A DNA stretch of 64,000 nucleotides from Promicromonospora sp042731755 (GTDB taxonomy: Bacteria; Actinomycetota; Actinomycetes; Actinomycetales; Cellulomonadaceae). Of the stretch, positions 17,687-25,607 are shown in pieces. Each line of letters starts with the position of its first letter. Position 1 is the first letter of the stretch. The notes under the pieces are model-generated. The model worked only from the letters and a program-made list of their open reading frames with translations, had not been told where the DNA came from and made no database searches. The DNA is taken from the NCBI RefSeq assembly GCF_042731755.1, contig NZ_JBHWLR010000007.1, positions 186,001-250,000 of the forward strand, read 5' to 3'. The translations under genes and the position numbers were made by a program.

Positions 17687-18582
17687 GCACGCGCGCCGTC
17701 GCGCGGCGGCGGTCCGGGCGGGCCGCGGTGGTGGGGCAGCGTCCGGCCTGGCGGCGCCCGGCCGGGCGCGAGCCGCACCCGGTCGGGCGCGAGCCGCACC
17801 CGGTCGGGCGCGAGCCGCACCGGGCCGGACGGCGGGCCGGGCGCGTGCTCGCCCCGCTGCTGACCGTCGCGGCGCTGCTCACGGCGTGGGAGGGCTGGGT
17901 GCGTCTCGCGGGCGTGCCCGAGTTCGTGCTGCCCGCGCCGTCCCAGGTGGCCCGCACCGCCGTCGAGGTGGCGCCGCTGCTCGGGCCGCACGTCGTGACC
18001 ACGCTGACCGAGGCCGCGGCCGGGCTCGCGCTCGGCGCGGTCGCCGGCCTGCTGCTGAGCATCGTGGTCACGGCCTCCCGGGTGACCGGCGACGCGGTGT
18101 ACCCGCTCGTCGTGCTCACGCAGACGGTGCCGGTCGTGGTGCTCGCGCCGCTGATGATCCTGTGGGCAGGCTTCGGCCTGCTGCCCAAGGTGATCCTGGT
18201 GTCGCTCACCGTCTTCTTCCCCGTCCTGGTCTCGGCGGTGGGCGCGATGCGCGCCGTCGACGCCGAGCACTCCGACATGGTCGCCGGCCTGGGCGGCACC
18301 CGCCTGGACCAGTTCCTGCTGGTCCGCCTGCCGGCGTCGGTCCCCGGCGCGCTCGCGGGCCTCCGGGTCGCCGCGACCTACGCGGTGGGCGCGGCCGTGG
18401 TCGCCGAGTACCTCGCCGGGCAGTCCGGCCTCGGCGTGTTCGTGCAGCGGTCCCGCAAGGCGTACGCCGTGGACCAGATCTTCGTGGGCGTCGTGCTGAT
18501 CGCCCTCCTGTCCGGCCTGTTCTTCGCCCTCGTCGCCGCGCTCACGCGCGTCGCGACGCCGTGGCAGAGAGGAAAATCATGA
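17683..18582 (+). CDS. thiX: thiamine-precursor ABC permease
   Basis: A 299-residue permease of the binding-protein-dependent (SsuC/TauC-like) class with about six membrane segments from residue ~53 on; the coupling motif reads DMVAGLGGTRLDQFLLVRLPAS. In an operon with a thiamine-binding protein and a ThiY-like binding protein it is best called ThiX. The basic N-terminal ~50 residues contain the heptapeptide GREPHPV repeated about three times (21-bp DNA repeat), which is not part of the family. GTG 17683 overlaps the previous stop; a later start would remove part of the repeat. Confidence 0.87.
   Translation: MSTRAVARRRSGRAAVVGQRPAWRRPAGREPHPVGREPHPVGREPHRAGRRAGRVLAPLLTVAALLTAWEGWVRLAGVPEFVLPAPSQVARTAVEVAPLLGPHVVTTLTEAAAGLALGAVAGLLLSIVVTASRVTGDAVYPLVVLTQTVPVVVLAPLMILWAGFGLLPKVILVSLTVFFPVLVSAVGAMRAVDAEHSDMVAGLGGTRLDQFLLVRLPASVPGALAGLRVAATYAVGAAVVAEYLAGQSGLGVFVQRSRKAYAVDQIFVGVVLIALLSGLFFALVAALTRVATPWQRGKS
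17760..17822 (+). repeat. three 21-bp tandem repeats in thiX
   Basis: The unit CGGTCGGGCGCGAGCCGCACC is present three times in tandem (the first with one change), with a period of 21 bases, so the frame is kept and the protein gains GREPHPV-type repeats before its first membrane segment. Confidence 0.9.
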
Positions 18583-19658
18583 ACCTGTCCCGTACCCCCG
18601 CCCTGGCCCTCGCCGCGCTCGCGCCCCTGGCGCTCGCCGGCTGCGGCGCCGCCGCGAGCACCGCCGGCGCGGCGTCCGACGGCGGCCTGCGCGAGGTCAC
18701 CGTCGTGCTCGACTGGACGCCCAACACCAACCATTCCGGCCTCTACCTGGCCCAGGCCGAGGGCTGGTTCGAGGAGGAGGGGCTCGACGTCGAGATCGTC
18801 GAGCCGGGCGAGACCTCCGGCCTGCAGCTCGTCGCGGCGGGTCAGGCCGACTTCGCGTACTCCGTGGCGGAGGGCCTGGTCCCGGCGCGGGCGGCGGGCG
18901 CCGACGTCGTCTCCGTCGCGACCGTGATCGAGCACAACACGTCGTCCCTGATCAGCCTCGCGGACGACGGGATCGCGCGGCCCAGGGACCTGGAGGGCAA
19001 GCGGTACGGGTCCTACGAGTCCGACCTCGAGAAGGCCCTGATCAGCAAGCTCGTGGAGTGCGACGGCGGCGATTCCGCGCAGGTCGAGTTCACGCCGCTG
19101 GTCAGCGACGACTTCCGCATCGGCCTCACCGAGGACCAGTTCGACACCGCCTGGGTGTTCGACGCCTGGGACACGATCCGGCTGGGCGAGGTGGACGGGC
19201 TCGACGTCGACACCATCGCGTTCCGCGATCACCTCGACTGCATCCCGGACTGGTACACGCCGCTCGTGGCGACGTCCCGGTCGCTGCTGGACGAGGAGCC
19301 GGACGTCGCCCGCGGGTTCCTGGCCGCGCTCGCGCGCGGGTACGACGAAGCGGCGGCCGACCCCGACCGGGCGGCCCAGGTGCTGCTGGAGGCCGCGCCC
19401 GAGCTCGACCCCGAGCTGGTCGGGGCGAGCGCGCGGTGGCTCGGCCCGCAGTACGCGTCCGGCGAGTGGGGCGTGCAGCGCGCCGAGGTGTGGGACGGGT
19501 TCGTCGGCTTCCTCGAGGAGGAAGGGCTGACCGAGCCCGGGTTCGACACGGACGCGGCCTGGACCGACGACTACCTGCCGGGCGCGGCCGGCTCCGCGGG
19601 CGACGCCGACGCGGACGACGCCGACGCGGGCGGCTCCGACGCCGTCGACCAGCCGTGA
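18579..19658 (+). CDS. thiY: ThiY-like thiamine-precursor-binding lipoprotein
   Basis: A 359-residue lipoprotein of the NMT1/THI5-like family with lipobox LALAGC at residues ~18-23. The opening of the mature protein, VVLDWTPNTNHSGLYLAQAEGWF, is the diagnostic pattern of proteins binding pyrimidine precursors of thiamine (ThiY binds N-formyl-4-amino-5-aminomethyl-2-methylpyrimidine). The pocket-lining ETSGLQLVAAGQADFAYS also fits. It ends in an unusual Ala/Asp/Gly-rich acidic tail of ~25 residues. The ATG overlaps the thiX stop (ATGA). Together with the riboswitch this makes precursor salvage the likely role. Confidence 0.92.
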   Translation: MNLSRTPALALAALAPLALAGCGAAASTAGAASDGGLREVTVVLDWTPNTNHSGLYLAQAEGWFEEEGLDVEIVEPGETSGLQLVAAGQADFAYSVAEGLVPARAAGADVVSVATVIEHNTSSLISLADDGIARPRDLEGKRYGSYESDLEKALISKLVECDGGDSAQVEFTPLVSDDFRIGLTEDQFDTAWVFDAWDTIRLGEVDGLDVDTIAFRDHLDCIPDWYTPLVATSRSLLDEEPDVARGFLAALARGYDEAAADPDRAAQVLLEAAPELDPELVGASARWLGPQYASGEWGVQRAEVWDGFVGFLEEEGLTEPGFDTDAAWTDDYLPGAAGSAGDADADDADAGGSDAVDQP

Positions 19659-20392
19659 GCGTGCTCGCGGCACGCGGGCTGAGCGTCCGGTTCGGCGACG
19701 TCCTGGCCCTGGACGGCCTGGACCTCGCGGTGGCCGACGGCGAGTTCGTCGCCGTCGTCGGCCCCTCGGGGTGCGGCAAGTCGACGCTGCTGCGCGCGCT
19801 CGGCGGCATGCTGCCGCCGGGCGCGGCGGTCTCGGGGGAGCTCACGCTCCCCACGCTGCCGGACGGCGGAGCCGCGACCGCGTGGATGCCGCAGCGGGAC
19901 GGGCTGCTGCCGTGGCGCCGGGCGTGGTCCAACGCCCTGCTCGGCGCCCGGATCGCGCGGGTGTCGCGGGCCGACGCCGAGGCGCGCGCCGCCGAGCTGT
20001 TCGAGACGTTCGGCCTGGCGGGCTTCGAGCGGGCGTGGCCCCACGAGCTGTCGGGCGGGATGCGGCAGCGGCTCGCGCTGCTCCGCACCTGCCTGGCCGG
20101 GCGGCCCGTGCTGCTGCTCGACGAGCCGTTCGGCGCGCTGGACCCGATCACGCGGCGGCGGATGAACGAGTGGCTGGCGGGGGTCGGGCTCGCCGACGCC
20201 GGCCGTCCGGGCGCGCCGTCCGCCGGCGTCGGGCAGCGGGCCGTGGTGCTCGTGACGCACGACGTGGACGAGGCCCTCGCCCTGGCCGACCGCGTGGTGG
20301 TGCTCGGCGCGCGGCCGGGCCGGGTGGTGCTGGACGCCGCCGCCCCGAGCAGGGACGAGGTGCTGGCCGCGCTCGAACCGTTGCCGCGCTAG
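19655..20392 (+). CDS. thiZ: thiamine-precursor ABC ATPase
   Basis: A 245-residue nucleotide-binding subunit of the SsuB/TauB class. Walker A GPSGCGKST, Q-loop in WMPQRDGLLPWR, signature LSGGMRQR, Walker B VLLLDEPFGALD and H-loop VTHDVDEA are intact. The start GTG overlaps the thiY stop (GTGA), giving a four-gene chain under one riboswitch. It is convergent with the ArsR-type gene 38 bases away; only short repeated CGGCGGTCAGC words and no strong hairpin lie between. Confidence 0.93.
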   Translation: MSVLAARGLSVRFGDVLALDGLDLAVADGEFVAVVGPSGCGKSTLLRALGGMLPPGAAVSGELTLPTLPDGGAATAWMPQRDGLLPWRRAWSNALLGARIARVSRADAEARAAELFETFGLAGFERAWPHELSGGMRQRLALLRTCLAGRPVLLLDEPFGALDPITRRRMNEWLAGVGLADAGRPGAPSAGVGQRAVVLVTHDVDEALALADRVVVLGARPGRVVLDAAAPSRDEVLAALEPLPR

Positions 20393-20430
20393 CGGTTCCG
20401 CGTCGGGGCCCGGCGGTCAGCGCTCGGCGG

Positions 20431-20739
20431 TCAGCCCTCTGCGAGCACGGCGGCGATCAGGCCCGGGAACTTGTCGTCGAGCTCGTCGCGGCGGAGCTGG
20501 ATCGCGTGGGTGCGGCCGTGCACGATCGTGCGCGTGAGGCCCGCCTCGCGCAGCGTGCGGAAATGGTGCGACATGGTCGACTTGGTGAGCTCCAGGCCCC
20601 AGGCGTCGAGGGTCTTGGGCTTGGGCTCGCCGTCAGCCAGCTTGTGCACGATCTGCAGGCGCACCGGGTCGCCGAGGGCCTTGAGCACGTCGACGAGCTC
20701 GACCTCGGCCATGTCCGGGCTGGGGTAGTCACCCATCAC
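20431..20739 (-). CDS. ArsR-type winged-helix repressor
   Basis: A 102-residue winged-helix DNA-binding protein. LKALGDPVRLQIVHKLADGE is the typical ArsR helix 1-2 region and LTKSTMSHHFRTLREAGL the recognition helix; there are no Cys metal sites, so a metal sensor is unlikely. It is transcribed away from an MFS exporter gene and a clear palindrome lies between them, so it most likely represses itself and the exporter until the exporter's substrate appears. The GTG/ATG pair MMGDYP leaves an alternative start at residue 2 or at MAEVEL. Confidence 0.92.
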   Translation of the reverse strand: MMGDYPSPDMAEVELVDVLKALGDPVRLQIVHKLADGEPKPKTLDAWGLELTKSTMSHHFRTLREAGLTRTIVHGRTHAIQLRRDELDDKFPGLIAAVLAEG

Positions 20740-20763
20740 TCACCTCGACATCGGTCCGGTCAA

Positions 20764-20787
20764 ATAGTTCGACAACCATCGAACTAT
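20764..20787. promoter_or_regulatory. operator between repressor and exporter genes
   Basis: A perfect inverted repeat ATAGTTCGA-CAACCA-TCGAACTAT. A second site, GTTC-ATC-GAAC at 20810-20820, sits on the first codons of the exporter gene and repeats the TCGAAC half-site. Both suit a dimeric ArsR-type repressor; binding would cover the exporter promoter and start. Confidence 0.75.
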
Positions 20788-20804
20788 CGCGTACGCTCGA
20801 TGGT

Positions 20805-21992
20805 ATGACGTTCATCGAACAATCATACTCGCTGCGGGGCGCCTATCTCCGGATCTCGGCGATCGCGGCGGCGCTGTTCGTGGTCGGCACGAACGCCTTC
20901 GTCATCGCGGGCGTGCTCCCGCAGATCGCCGACGGGATCGGTGCCAGCACCAGCTCCGTCAGCTACTCCATCTCCTGGTACGCGATCATCGTCGCGGTCG
21001 TCGCGCCGGTGGTCTCCGTGCTGTTCGCCCGTGCGTCGCGCGCCGCGCTGATGGGCACGGGCATGGGCCTCATCGCCGCGGGCATCGCCCTCTCGGCGAT
21101 CGCCGGTGACCTCACCGTCTTCACCGCCGGGCGCGTCGTCGCCGCGTTCGGCGGGGCCGCGCTGATGCCCGCCGCGATGGCGGCCGCCCCCACGCTGGTG
21201 CCCCCGGAGCAGCGGGGGCGCGCCCTCGGCGTCGTCGGTCTCGGGTTCATGCTCGCGACCGCCGTCGGCTCCCCGCTGGGCACGGCGTTGGCGGCCCTCG
21301 GGAGCTGGCGGCTCGCCCTCGGCATCCTGGCGGCGCTCGCGGCGGTGCTCGCCGTCGTCGTCGCGGTGCTCGCCCGGACCGTGCCGACCGGGTCGGTGCC
21401 CGGGCTCGCCGCCCGGTTCGCGGTGCTCCGCGACGTCCGGATCGGCCTGGCCCTGATGACGGCCCTGCTCTTCACCGCCGCGTTCAACATGGTCTACATC
21501 TTCAGCTCGGCCGTGACGCGCGGCGTGACCGGTGGCAGCGGGACGGCGCTCGCGACGCTCCTGCTGGTCTTCGGCGCCGCCGGGCTCGTCGGCAACTGGC
21601 TGGGCGGCTCCCTCACCGACCGGATCGGGGCGCGGCCCACCGCGGTCGGCGCACTCGCCGTCGTTGTCGTCTCCCTCGGCGCGCTGTTCGCGGCGGAGGA
21701 CTCGTACCTGGGTACCGCCGTGCTGTTCGGGGTCTGGGGCCTGGGTACCGCCACGGCCCTCGTGCCTATCCAGCACCGCCTGGTCGACGTCGACCCCGCC
21801 GTCGCCGGGGTGTCCCTGTCCTGGTACTCGACGGCGATGTACATCGGGATCGCGGTCGCGCCCGTCGTCGGCGCGTCGGTGCTGCCGTTCGGCGCGGCGT
21901 GGCTGGACCTGCTCGGCGCCGCGGCGGCCGCGGCGGCGCTCGTCGTCTTCGCGCTGGGCTACGCGCTGCCCCGCCGGGCGGCCCTCGCCTAG
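20805..21992 (+). CDS. MFS exporter under an ArsR-type repressor
   Basis: A 395-residue major facilitator with twelve predicted membrane segments, AraJ/CmlA-like. Recognisable parts are VVGTNAFVIAGVLPQIADGI in TM1, GRVVAAFGGAALMPAAMAAAP around TM4 and ERRG-like PPEQRGRALGVVGLGF in TM5. Drug or metabolite efflux is likely from the arrangement with a divergent repressor; the substrate is unknown. The ATG at 20805 lies almost directly on the operator and no ribosome site is obvious, so the mRNA may be leaderless. The gene ends at the long hairpin 22004-22081. Confidence 0.9.
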   Translation: MTFIEQSYSLRGAYLRISAIAAALFVVGTNAFVIAGVLPQIADGIGASTSSVSYSISWYAIIVAVVAPVVSVLFARASRAALMGTGMGLIAAGIALSAIAGDLTVFTAGRVVAAFGGAALMPAAMAAAPTLVPPEQRGRALGVVGLGFMLATAVGSPLGTALAALGSWRLALGILAALAAVLAVVVAVLARTVPTGSVPGLAARFAVLRDVRIGLALMTALLFTAAFNMVYIFSSAVTRGVTGGSGTALATLLLVFGAAGLVGNWLGGSLTDRIGARPTAVGALAVVVVSLGALFAAEDSYLGTAVLFGVWGLGTATALVPIQHRLVDVDPAVAGVSLSWYSTAMYIGIAVAPVVGASVLPFGAAWLDLLGAAAAAAALVVFALGYALPRRAALA

Positions 21993-22003
21993 GACGCGCC
22001 CCT

Positions 22004-22081
22004 CTCATCCCCTTTGAGGCCCAGGTTTCTTCGCTTTGAGGCTGCTCAAAGCGAAGAAACCTGGGCCTCAAAGGGGATGAG
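22004..22081. terminator. 37-bp perfect inverted repeat
   Basis: The arm 22004-22040 (beginning CTCATCCCCTTTGAGGCCCA) is exactly complementary to 22045-22081 around a GCTG loop. Such a stem is far longer than a terminator needs. Its arm core (CCCCTTTGAGGCCC, GGTTTCTTCGCTTTG) is shared with the broken hairpin at 16903-17129. Confidence 0.9.
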
Positions 22082-22165
22082 CGAGTCGAGGGTTCGGTCC
22101 AGGAGGTTCGGTCGCGGGTCAGCCGCGGGCCGGCCGGGCGGTCGGCCGCGGGGCGGTCGAGGCGG

Positions 22166-22999
22166 TCAGTCCAGGGGGTGCAGGACCCGGTTGAGGAACT
22201 GGCGGGTGCGTTCCTCGGCCGGGTTCGTGAAGATCTGCGCCGGGGCCCCGCGCTCGACCACCACGCCGCCGTCGAGGAACAGCACCTGCGACGCGACCTG
22301 GCGCGCGAACTGCAGCTCGTGGGTGACCACCACCATGGTCCAGCCCTCCTCGGCGAGCTCCTTCATCACTGTCAGCACCTCGCCCACCAGCTCGGGGTCG
22401 AGGGCCGACGTCGGCTCGTCGAACAGCAGGAGGTCCGGCTGGAGCGCGAGCGCGCGCACGATGCCGACGCGCTGCTGCTGGCCGCCGGACAGCTCGTGCG
22501 GGTACGCGTCGCGCTTCTCGGCCAGCCCGACCCGGGCCAGCAGCTCCTCGGCCCGGGCGACCGCCGTCTCCCGCGGGACGCGCTGCACCTGGGTGGGGCC
22601 CTCGATCACGTTCTCCAGCACCGTGCGGTGCGGGAACAGGTTGTGGTGCTGGAACACCATCGCGGACCTGTCCCGCAGGGCGGCCCGGTCGGCCTTCGCC
22701 CGACGGCGGGCGGCGCGGCGCTCCGACCACTCGCCGCCGCCGAGGGCCGCCGCCTGGGCGCCGAAGTCGACGGCGGGGCCGCCGTCGAACTCCAGCACCC
22801 CGGCGTCGGGGGTCTCCAGGCCGTTGAGCGAGCGGAGCACCGTCGTCTTGCCGCTGCCGGAGGCGCCGATCAGCGCGACCACCTCGCCGCGCCGGACGTC
22901 CAGGTCGACGCCGCGCAGCACGTGGTTGGCGCCGAACGACTTCTCGATGCCCCGGGCGGTCAGCAGGGTGCCGTTGGGGCGGTCCTCAGTGTGCGACAT
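22166..22999 (-). CDS. polar amino acid ABC ATPase
   Basis: A 277-residue nucleotide-binding subunit of the polar amino acid/cystine class. Walker A GASGSGKTT, signature LSGGQQQR, Walker B LLLFDEPTSALDPE and H-loop VTHELQFA are intact. Between Walker A and the Q-loop (MVFQHHNLFPH) it has an extra ~45 residues rich in Ala, Arg and Asp, longer than in GlnQ or TcyC. It overlaps the permease gene by 14 bases and is last in a three-gene unit. The substrate may be cystine or a polar amino acid. Confidence 0.93.
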   Translation of the reverse strand: MSHTEDRPNGTLLTARGIEKSFGANHVLRGVDLDVRRGEVVALIGASGSGKTTVLRSLNGLETPDAGVLEFDGGPAVDFGAQAAALGGGEWSERRAARRRAKADRAALRDRSAMVFQHHNLFPHRTVLENVIEGPTQVQRVPRETAVARAEELLARVGLAEKRDAYPHELSGGQQQRVGIVRALALQPDLLLFDEPTSALDPELVGEVLTVMKELAEEGWTMVVVTHELQFARQVASQVLFLDGGVVVERGAPAQIFTNPAEERTRQFLNRVLHPLD

Positions 23000-23645
23000 A
23001 CCGGTCCAGCCTCTTCTCGAGCGCGTTCTGCCCCGCGGACAGCACCGTGCAGAACAACCAGTAGATGAAGGCCGCCTCGATGTAGATGGTGAGGAACTCG
23101 CTCGAGAACGCCGCGATCTCCTGCGCCTTGCGGAACATCTCGGTCACCAGGATGAGCGACGCGAGCGACGTGTCCTTGACCAGCGAGATGAAGGTGTTCG
23201 ACAGCGGCGGCACCGACACCCGCGCGGCCTGCGGCAGGATGATCCGGCCCAGCGACCGGGCCGGCGACATGCCGACGGTCCAGGCCGCCTCCCACTGGCC
23301 CTTGGGCACGGACAGGATCGCCGCACGCACCACCTCGGCCGCGTAGCCGCCCACGTTCAGGGAGAACGCGATGATGGCGCTCGGCCACGGGTCCAGGCGG
23401 ATGCCGATCTCCGGCATGCCGTAGAAGATCACGAACAGCTGCACCAGCAGCGGGGTGCCGCGGATCACCGAGACGTACGCCCGGCCGATCCACGACAGCA
23501 CCGGGTTCGGCGAGAGCCGCAGGAGCGCCACGAGCAGGGCGAGCACCAGCCCGATCGCGAACGACGCCAGGGCGAGCGGGATGGTGCCGGTGAGGCCGCC
23601 CTGCAGGAGCGGCCAGAACGAGTCGGCGACGAGCTGCCAGTCCAT
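22986..23645 (-). CDS. polar amino acid ABC permease
   Basis: A 219-residue membrane subunit of the HisM/GlnP family. LLQGGLTGTIPLALASFAIGL at the start, YVSVIRGTPLLVQLFVIFYG, and the EAA loop EAAWTVGMSPARSLGRIILPQA are diagnostic. Five membrane segments are predicted. It sits between the binding-protein gene (53 bases upstream) and the ATPase gene, which it overlaps. Confidence 0.94.
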   Translation of the reverse strand: MDWQLVADSFWPLLQGGLTGTIPLALASFAIGLVLALLVALLRLSPNPVLSWIGRAYVSVIRGTPLLVQLFVIFYGMPEIGIRLDPWPSAIIAFSLNVGGYAAEVVRAAILSVPKGQWEAAWTVGMSPARSLGRIILPQAARVSVPPLSNTFISLVKDTSLASLILVTEMFRKAQEIAAFSSEFLTIYIEAAFIYWLFCTVLSAGQNALEKRLDRYVAH

Positions 23646-23698
23646 GTCTCCCTCTCGGCGCCGTCAGCGGTGCCCGGCGGGGAGCGTCGCGCGGTACG

Positions 23699-24493
23699 TC
23701 ACTCCGAGACGTCCTCGCCGAAGTACTTCTTGCCGAGCTCCGCCAGCGTGCCGTCGGCACGCAGGTCCTCCAGGGCGCCGCTGATCGCCGTGGCCAGCGC
23801 CTCCTTCTCCGGCGTCACGACGAACGCGGACTGCGACTCCTCGTCCGTCTCCGCGGCGACCTTGATGCCGGAGGCGTCCTCGGTGTTCGCGTAGTCGAGG
23901 TAGGTGAGGCTGTCGTTGATCGTGGCGTCCACGCGGCCCTGCTCCAGCAGCGCAACGGCCTGCGCCCAGCCCTCGACGGCCTCGACCTTGGCGCCGCTCT
24001 CCTTGGCGAGGTCGTTCCAGTTGCTCGTGAGCGACTGGGCGCTGGTCTTGCCGTCCAGGTCGGCGAAGCTGGTGATGTCGTTGTTGTCTGCGGCCACCAC
24101 GAGCACACCGGTCGACACGGTGTACGGCGTCGAGAACACGTAGTCGGCCTCGCGCTCCGGGGTGATGGTCACCTGGTTCGCGATGGTGTCGAAGCGGCCC
24201 GCGTCCAGGCCCGCGAAGATCGCGTCCCACTGGGTCTCCTGGAACTCGATCTCCACGCCCAGGTTCTCGGCGACCGCCTCGGCGACCTCGACGTCGTAGC
24301 CGACCAGCTCGTCCGTCTCGTCGTGGTAGCTGAACGGCCGGTACGTGCCCTCGGTCGCGACGACCAGCTTGCCGCCGGACAGCCCGAGCTCGTCGCCCGC
24401 GCCACCCGACTCGTCCGAGCTGCCGCAGGCAGTCAGGGCCAGGAGGACGGCGGAGGCCGCGGTGACCGTGAGAAGGGCGCGGTTGCGAGACAT
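23699..24493 (-). CDS. polar amino acid-binding lipoprotein
   Basis: A 264-residue extracellular solute-binding lipoprotein of family 3, with lipobox LALTAC near residues 17-22. VATEGTYRPFSYHDE, LVGYDVEVAEAVAENLGVEIEF and GRFDTIANQVTITPER are the standard family-3 signatures, closest in feel to cystine/polar amino acid binders. ATG 24493 has GGAG eight bases upstream; the longer frame to 24550 lacks a signal peptide. First gene of the uptake unit with the permease and ATPase; the AraC-type gene behind it on the same strand could be its regulator. Confidence 0.93.
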   Translation of the reverse strand: MSRNRALLTVTAASAVLLALTACGSSDESGGAGDELGLSGGKLVVATEGTYRPFSYHDETDELVGYDVEVAEAVAENLGVEIEFQETQWDAIFAGLDAGRFDTIANQVTITPEREADYVFSTPYTVSTGVLVVAADNNDITSFADLDGKTSAQSLTSNWNDLAKESGAKVEAVEGWAQAVALLEQGRVDATINDSLTYLDYANTEDASGIKVAAETDEESQSAFVVTPEKEALATAISGALEDLRADGTLAELGKKYFGEDVSE

Positions 24494-24617
24494 GGTGAGG
24501 GCTCCGTTTCGATGAGTGGCACACATCAGTCGTGCCGATGCGTGCCCCAAAACTAGCCGATGGCAGGTCCGAACTCACGCACGAGTCCACAGCCTGTTCA
24601 TTCCGTGACGGTTCGCT

Positions 24618-25574
24618 CTAGGACCGTTCGTTCCTTCGCCACCGGTCCGGCGTGATCCCGTACCGGTCCTTGAACCGGCGGACCAGGTACGTGGCGTCGC
24701 GCAGGCCCGTGCGCGCGGCCACGACGGCGAGCGGCAGGTCCGTGTCCCGCAGGACCCGGCGCACCTCGGTCATGCGCCGCTCGGTGATCCACTCCAGCAG
24801 GGTGCGGCCCGTGCGCTCGCGGACGGCCGTGGTCAGGTAGCCGGGCGTGTAGCCCAGCGCGCGGGCGACGTCGGCCGCGGAGACCGGGTCGCGGAACGTC
24901 GCCTCGATCTCGTCGAAGACCCGCGTCACGAGCGGGTCGGGCGGGGCGGGGGCCGACGGCGCCAGGCGGGCCGCCGCGATCAGGATCCGCGTCAGCACGG
25001 CCGACGCCGCGTCCCGGGCGCCGAGCCGTCCGGGCGCCGCCAGCTCCTCGGCCAGCTCCGTGAGCCACGCCGACCAGCGCGGGCGCTCGCCCGCCGGGAC
25101 GTTCGTGCTCAGGGCCGGCGGGTGGTCGGCCGCGCCCGGCCCGTCGGGTTCCGCCTCGAACAGCGCCAGGAGCGGGTGGTGCGTCCAGGCCAGCGGCGAG
25201 ACGGAGGCGAGCGAGGGGACGGCGTCGGGCGTGAAGGCCAGCGTCCAGGCCCGGGAGTCCGCGAAGCCCCGGACCGTTCCCGGGTCGATCGTCCGGCCGG
25301 GCGGGACGGCGTACAGGTCGCCGTCGCGCGCGACGCCGTCCTCCTGCCCGGCGCCGCGCTCGACGAGGACGAGCACGTAGAAGTCGTGGGCGTGCCGGTG
25401 CCCGGGCGGGAGGTGCGGGTGCTCGTCCGCGCCGTCGTGCAGGTTGACGTTCACCGGCGGCATGCCGAGGCGCGGCTGGTACCGGTACACCGGGGTGCCG
25501 TCCGGGCGCACCGTGCGGACGCTGGACGGGGTGCGCAGCGGGGGCGGGGCGTCGTCCGCGGGCCGGGGCGCCAT
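24618..25574 (-). CDS. AraC-family regulator with cupin sensor
   Basis: A 318-residue transcription factor. The N-terminal half has a cupin-like sensor (HLPPGHRHAHDFYVLVLVERGAG), the C-terminal ~100 residues two helix-turn-helix units (SAADVARALGYTPGYLTTAVRERTG and LPLAVVAARTGLRDATYLVRRFKDRYGITP). The effector is unknown. ATG 25574 is chosen over the adjacent GTG 25577. The gene lies upstream of the amino acid transporter on the same strand with a 124-bp spacer, so a regulatory link is possible but not shown. Confidence 0.9.
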   Translation of the reverse strand: MAPRPADDAPPPLRTPSSVRTVRPDGTPVYRYQPRLGMPPVNVNLHDGADEHPHLPPGHRHAHDFYVLVLVERGAGQEDGVARDGDLYAVPPGRTIDPGTVRGFADSRAWTLAFTPDAVPSLASVSPLAWTHHPLLALFEAEPDGPGAADHPPALSTNVPAGERPRWSAWLTELAEELAAPGRLGARDAASAVLTRILIAAARLAPSAPAPPDPLVTRVFDEIEATFRDPVSAADVARALGYTPGYLTTAVRERTGRTLLEWITERRMTEVRRVLRDTDLPLAVVAARTGLRDATYLVRRFKDRYGITPDRWRRNERS

Positions 25575-25607
25575 CACCGGTCGCCGTCGCCCGTCACAGG
25601 TCGCACC

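Noticed and set aside
17760..17822. CRISPR-like array
   Set aside because: Three tandem 21-bp units without spacers, inside a coding frame.
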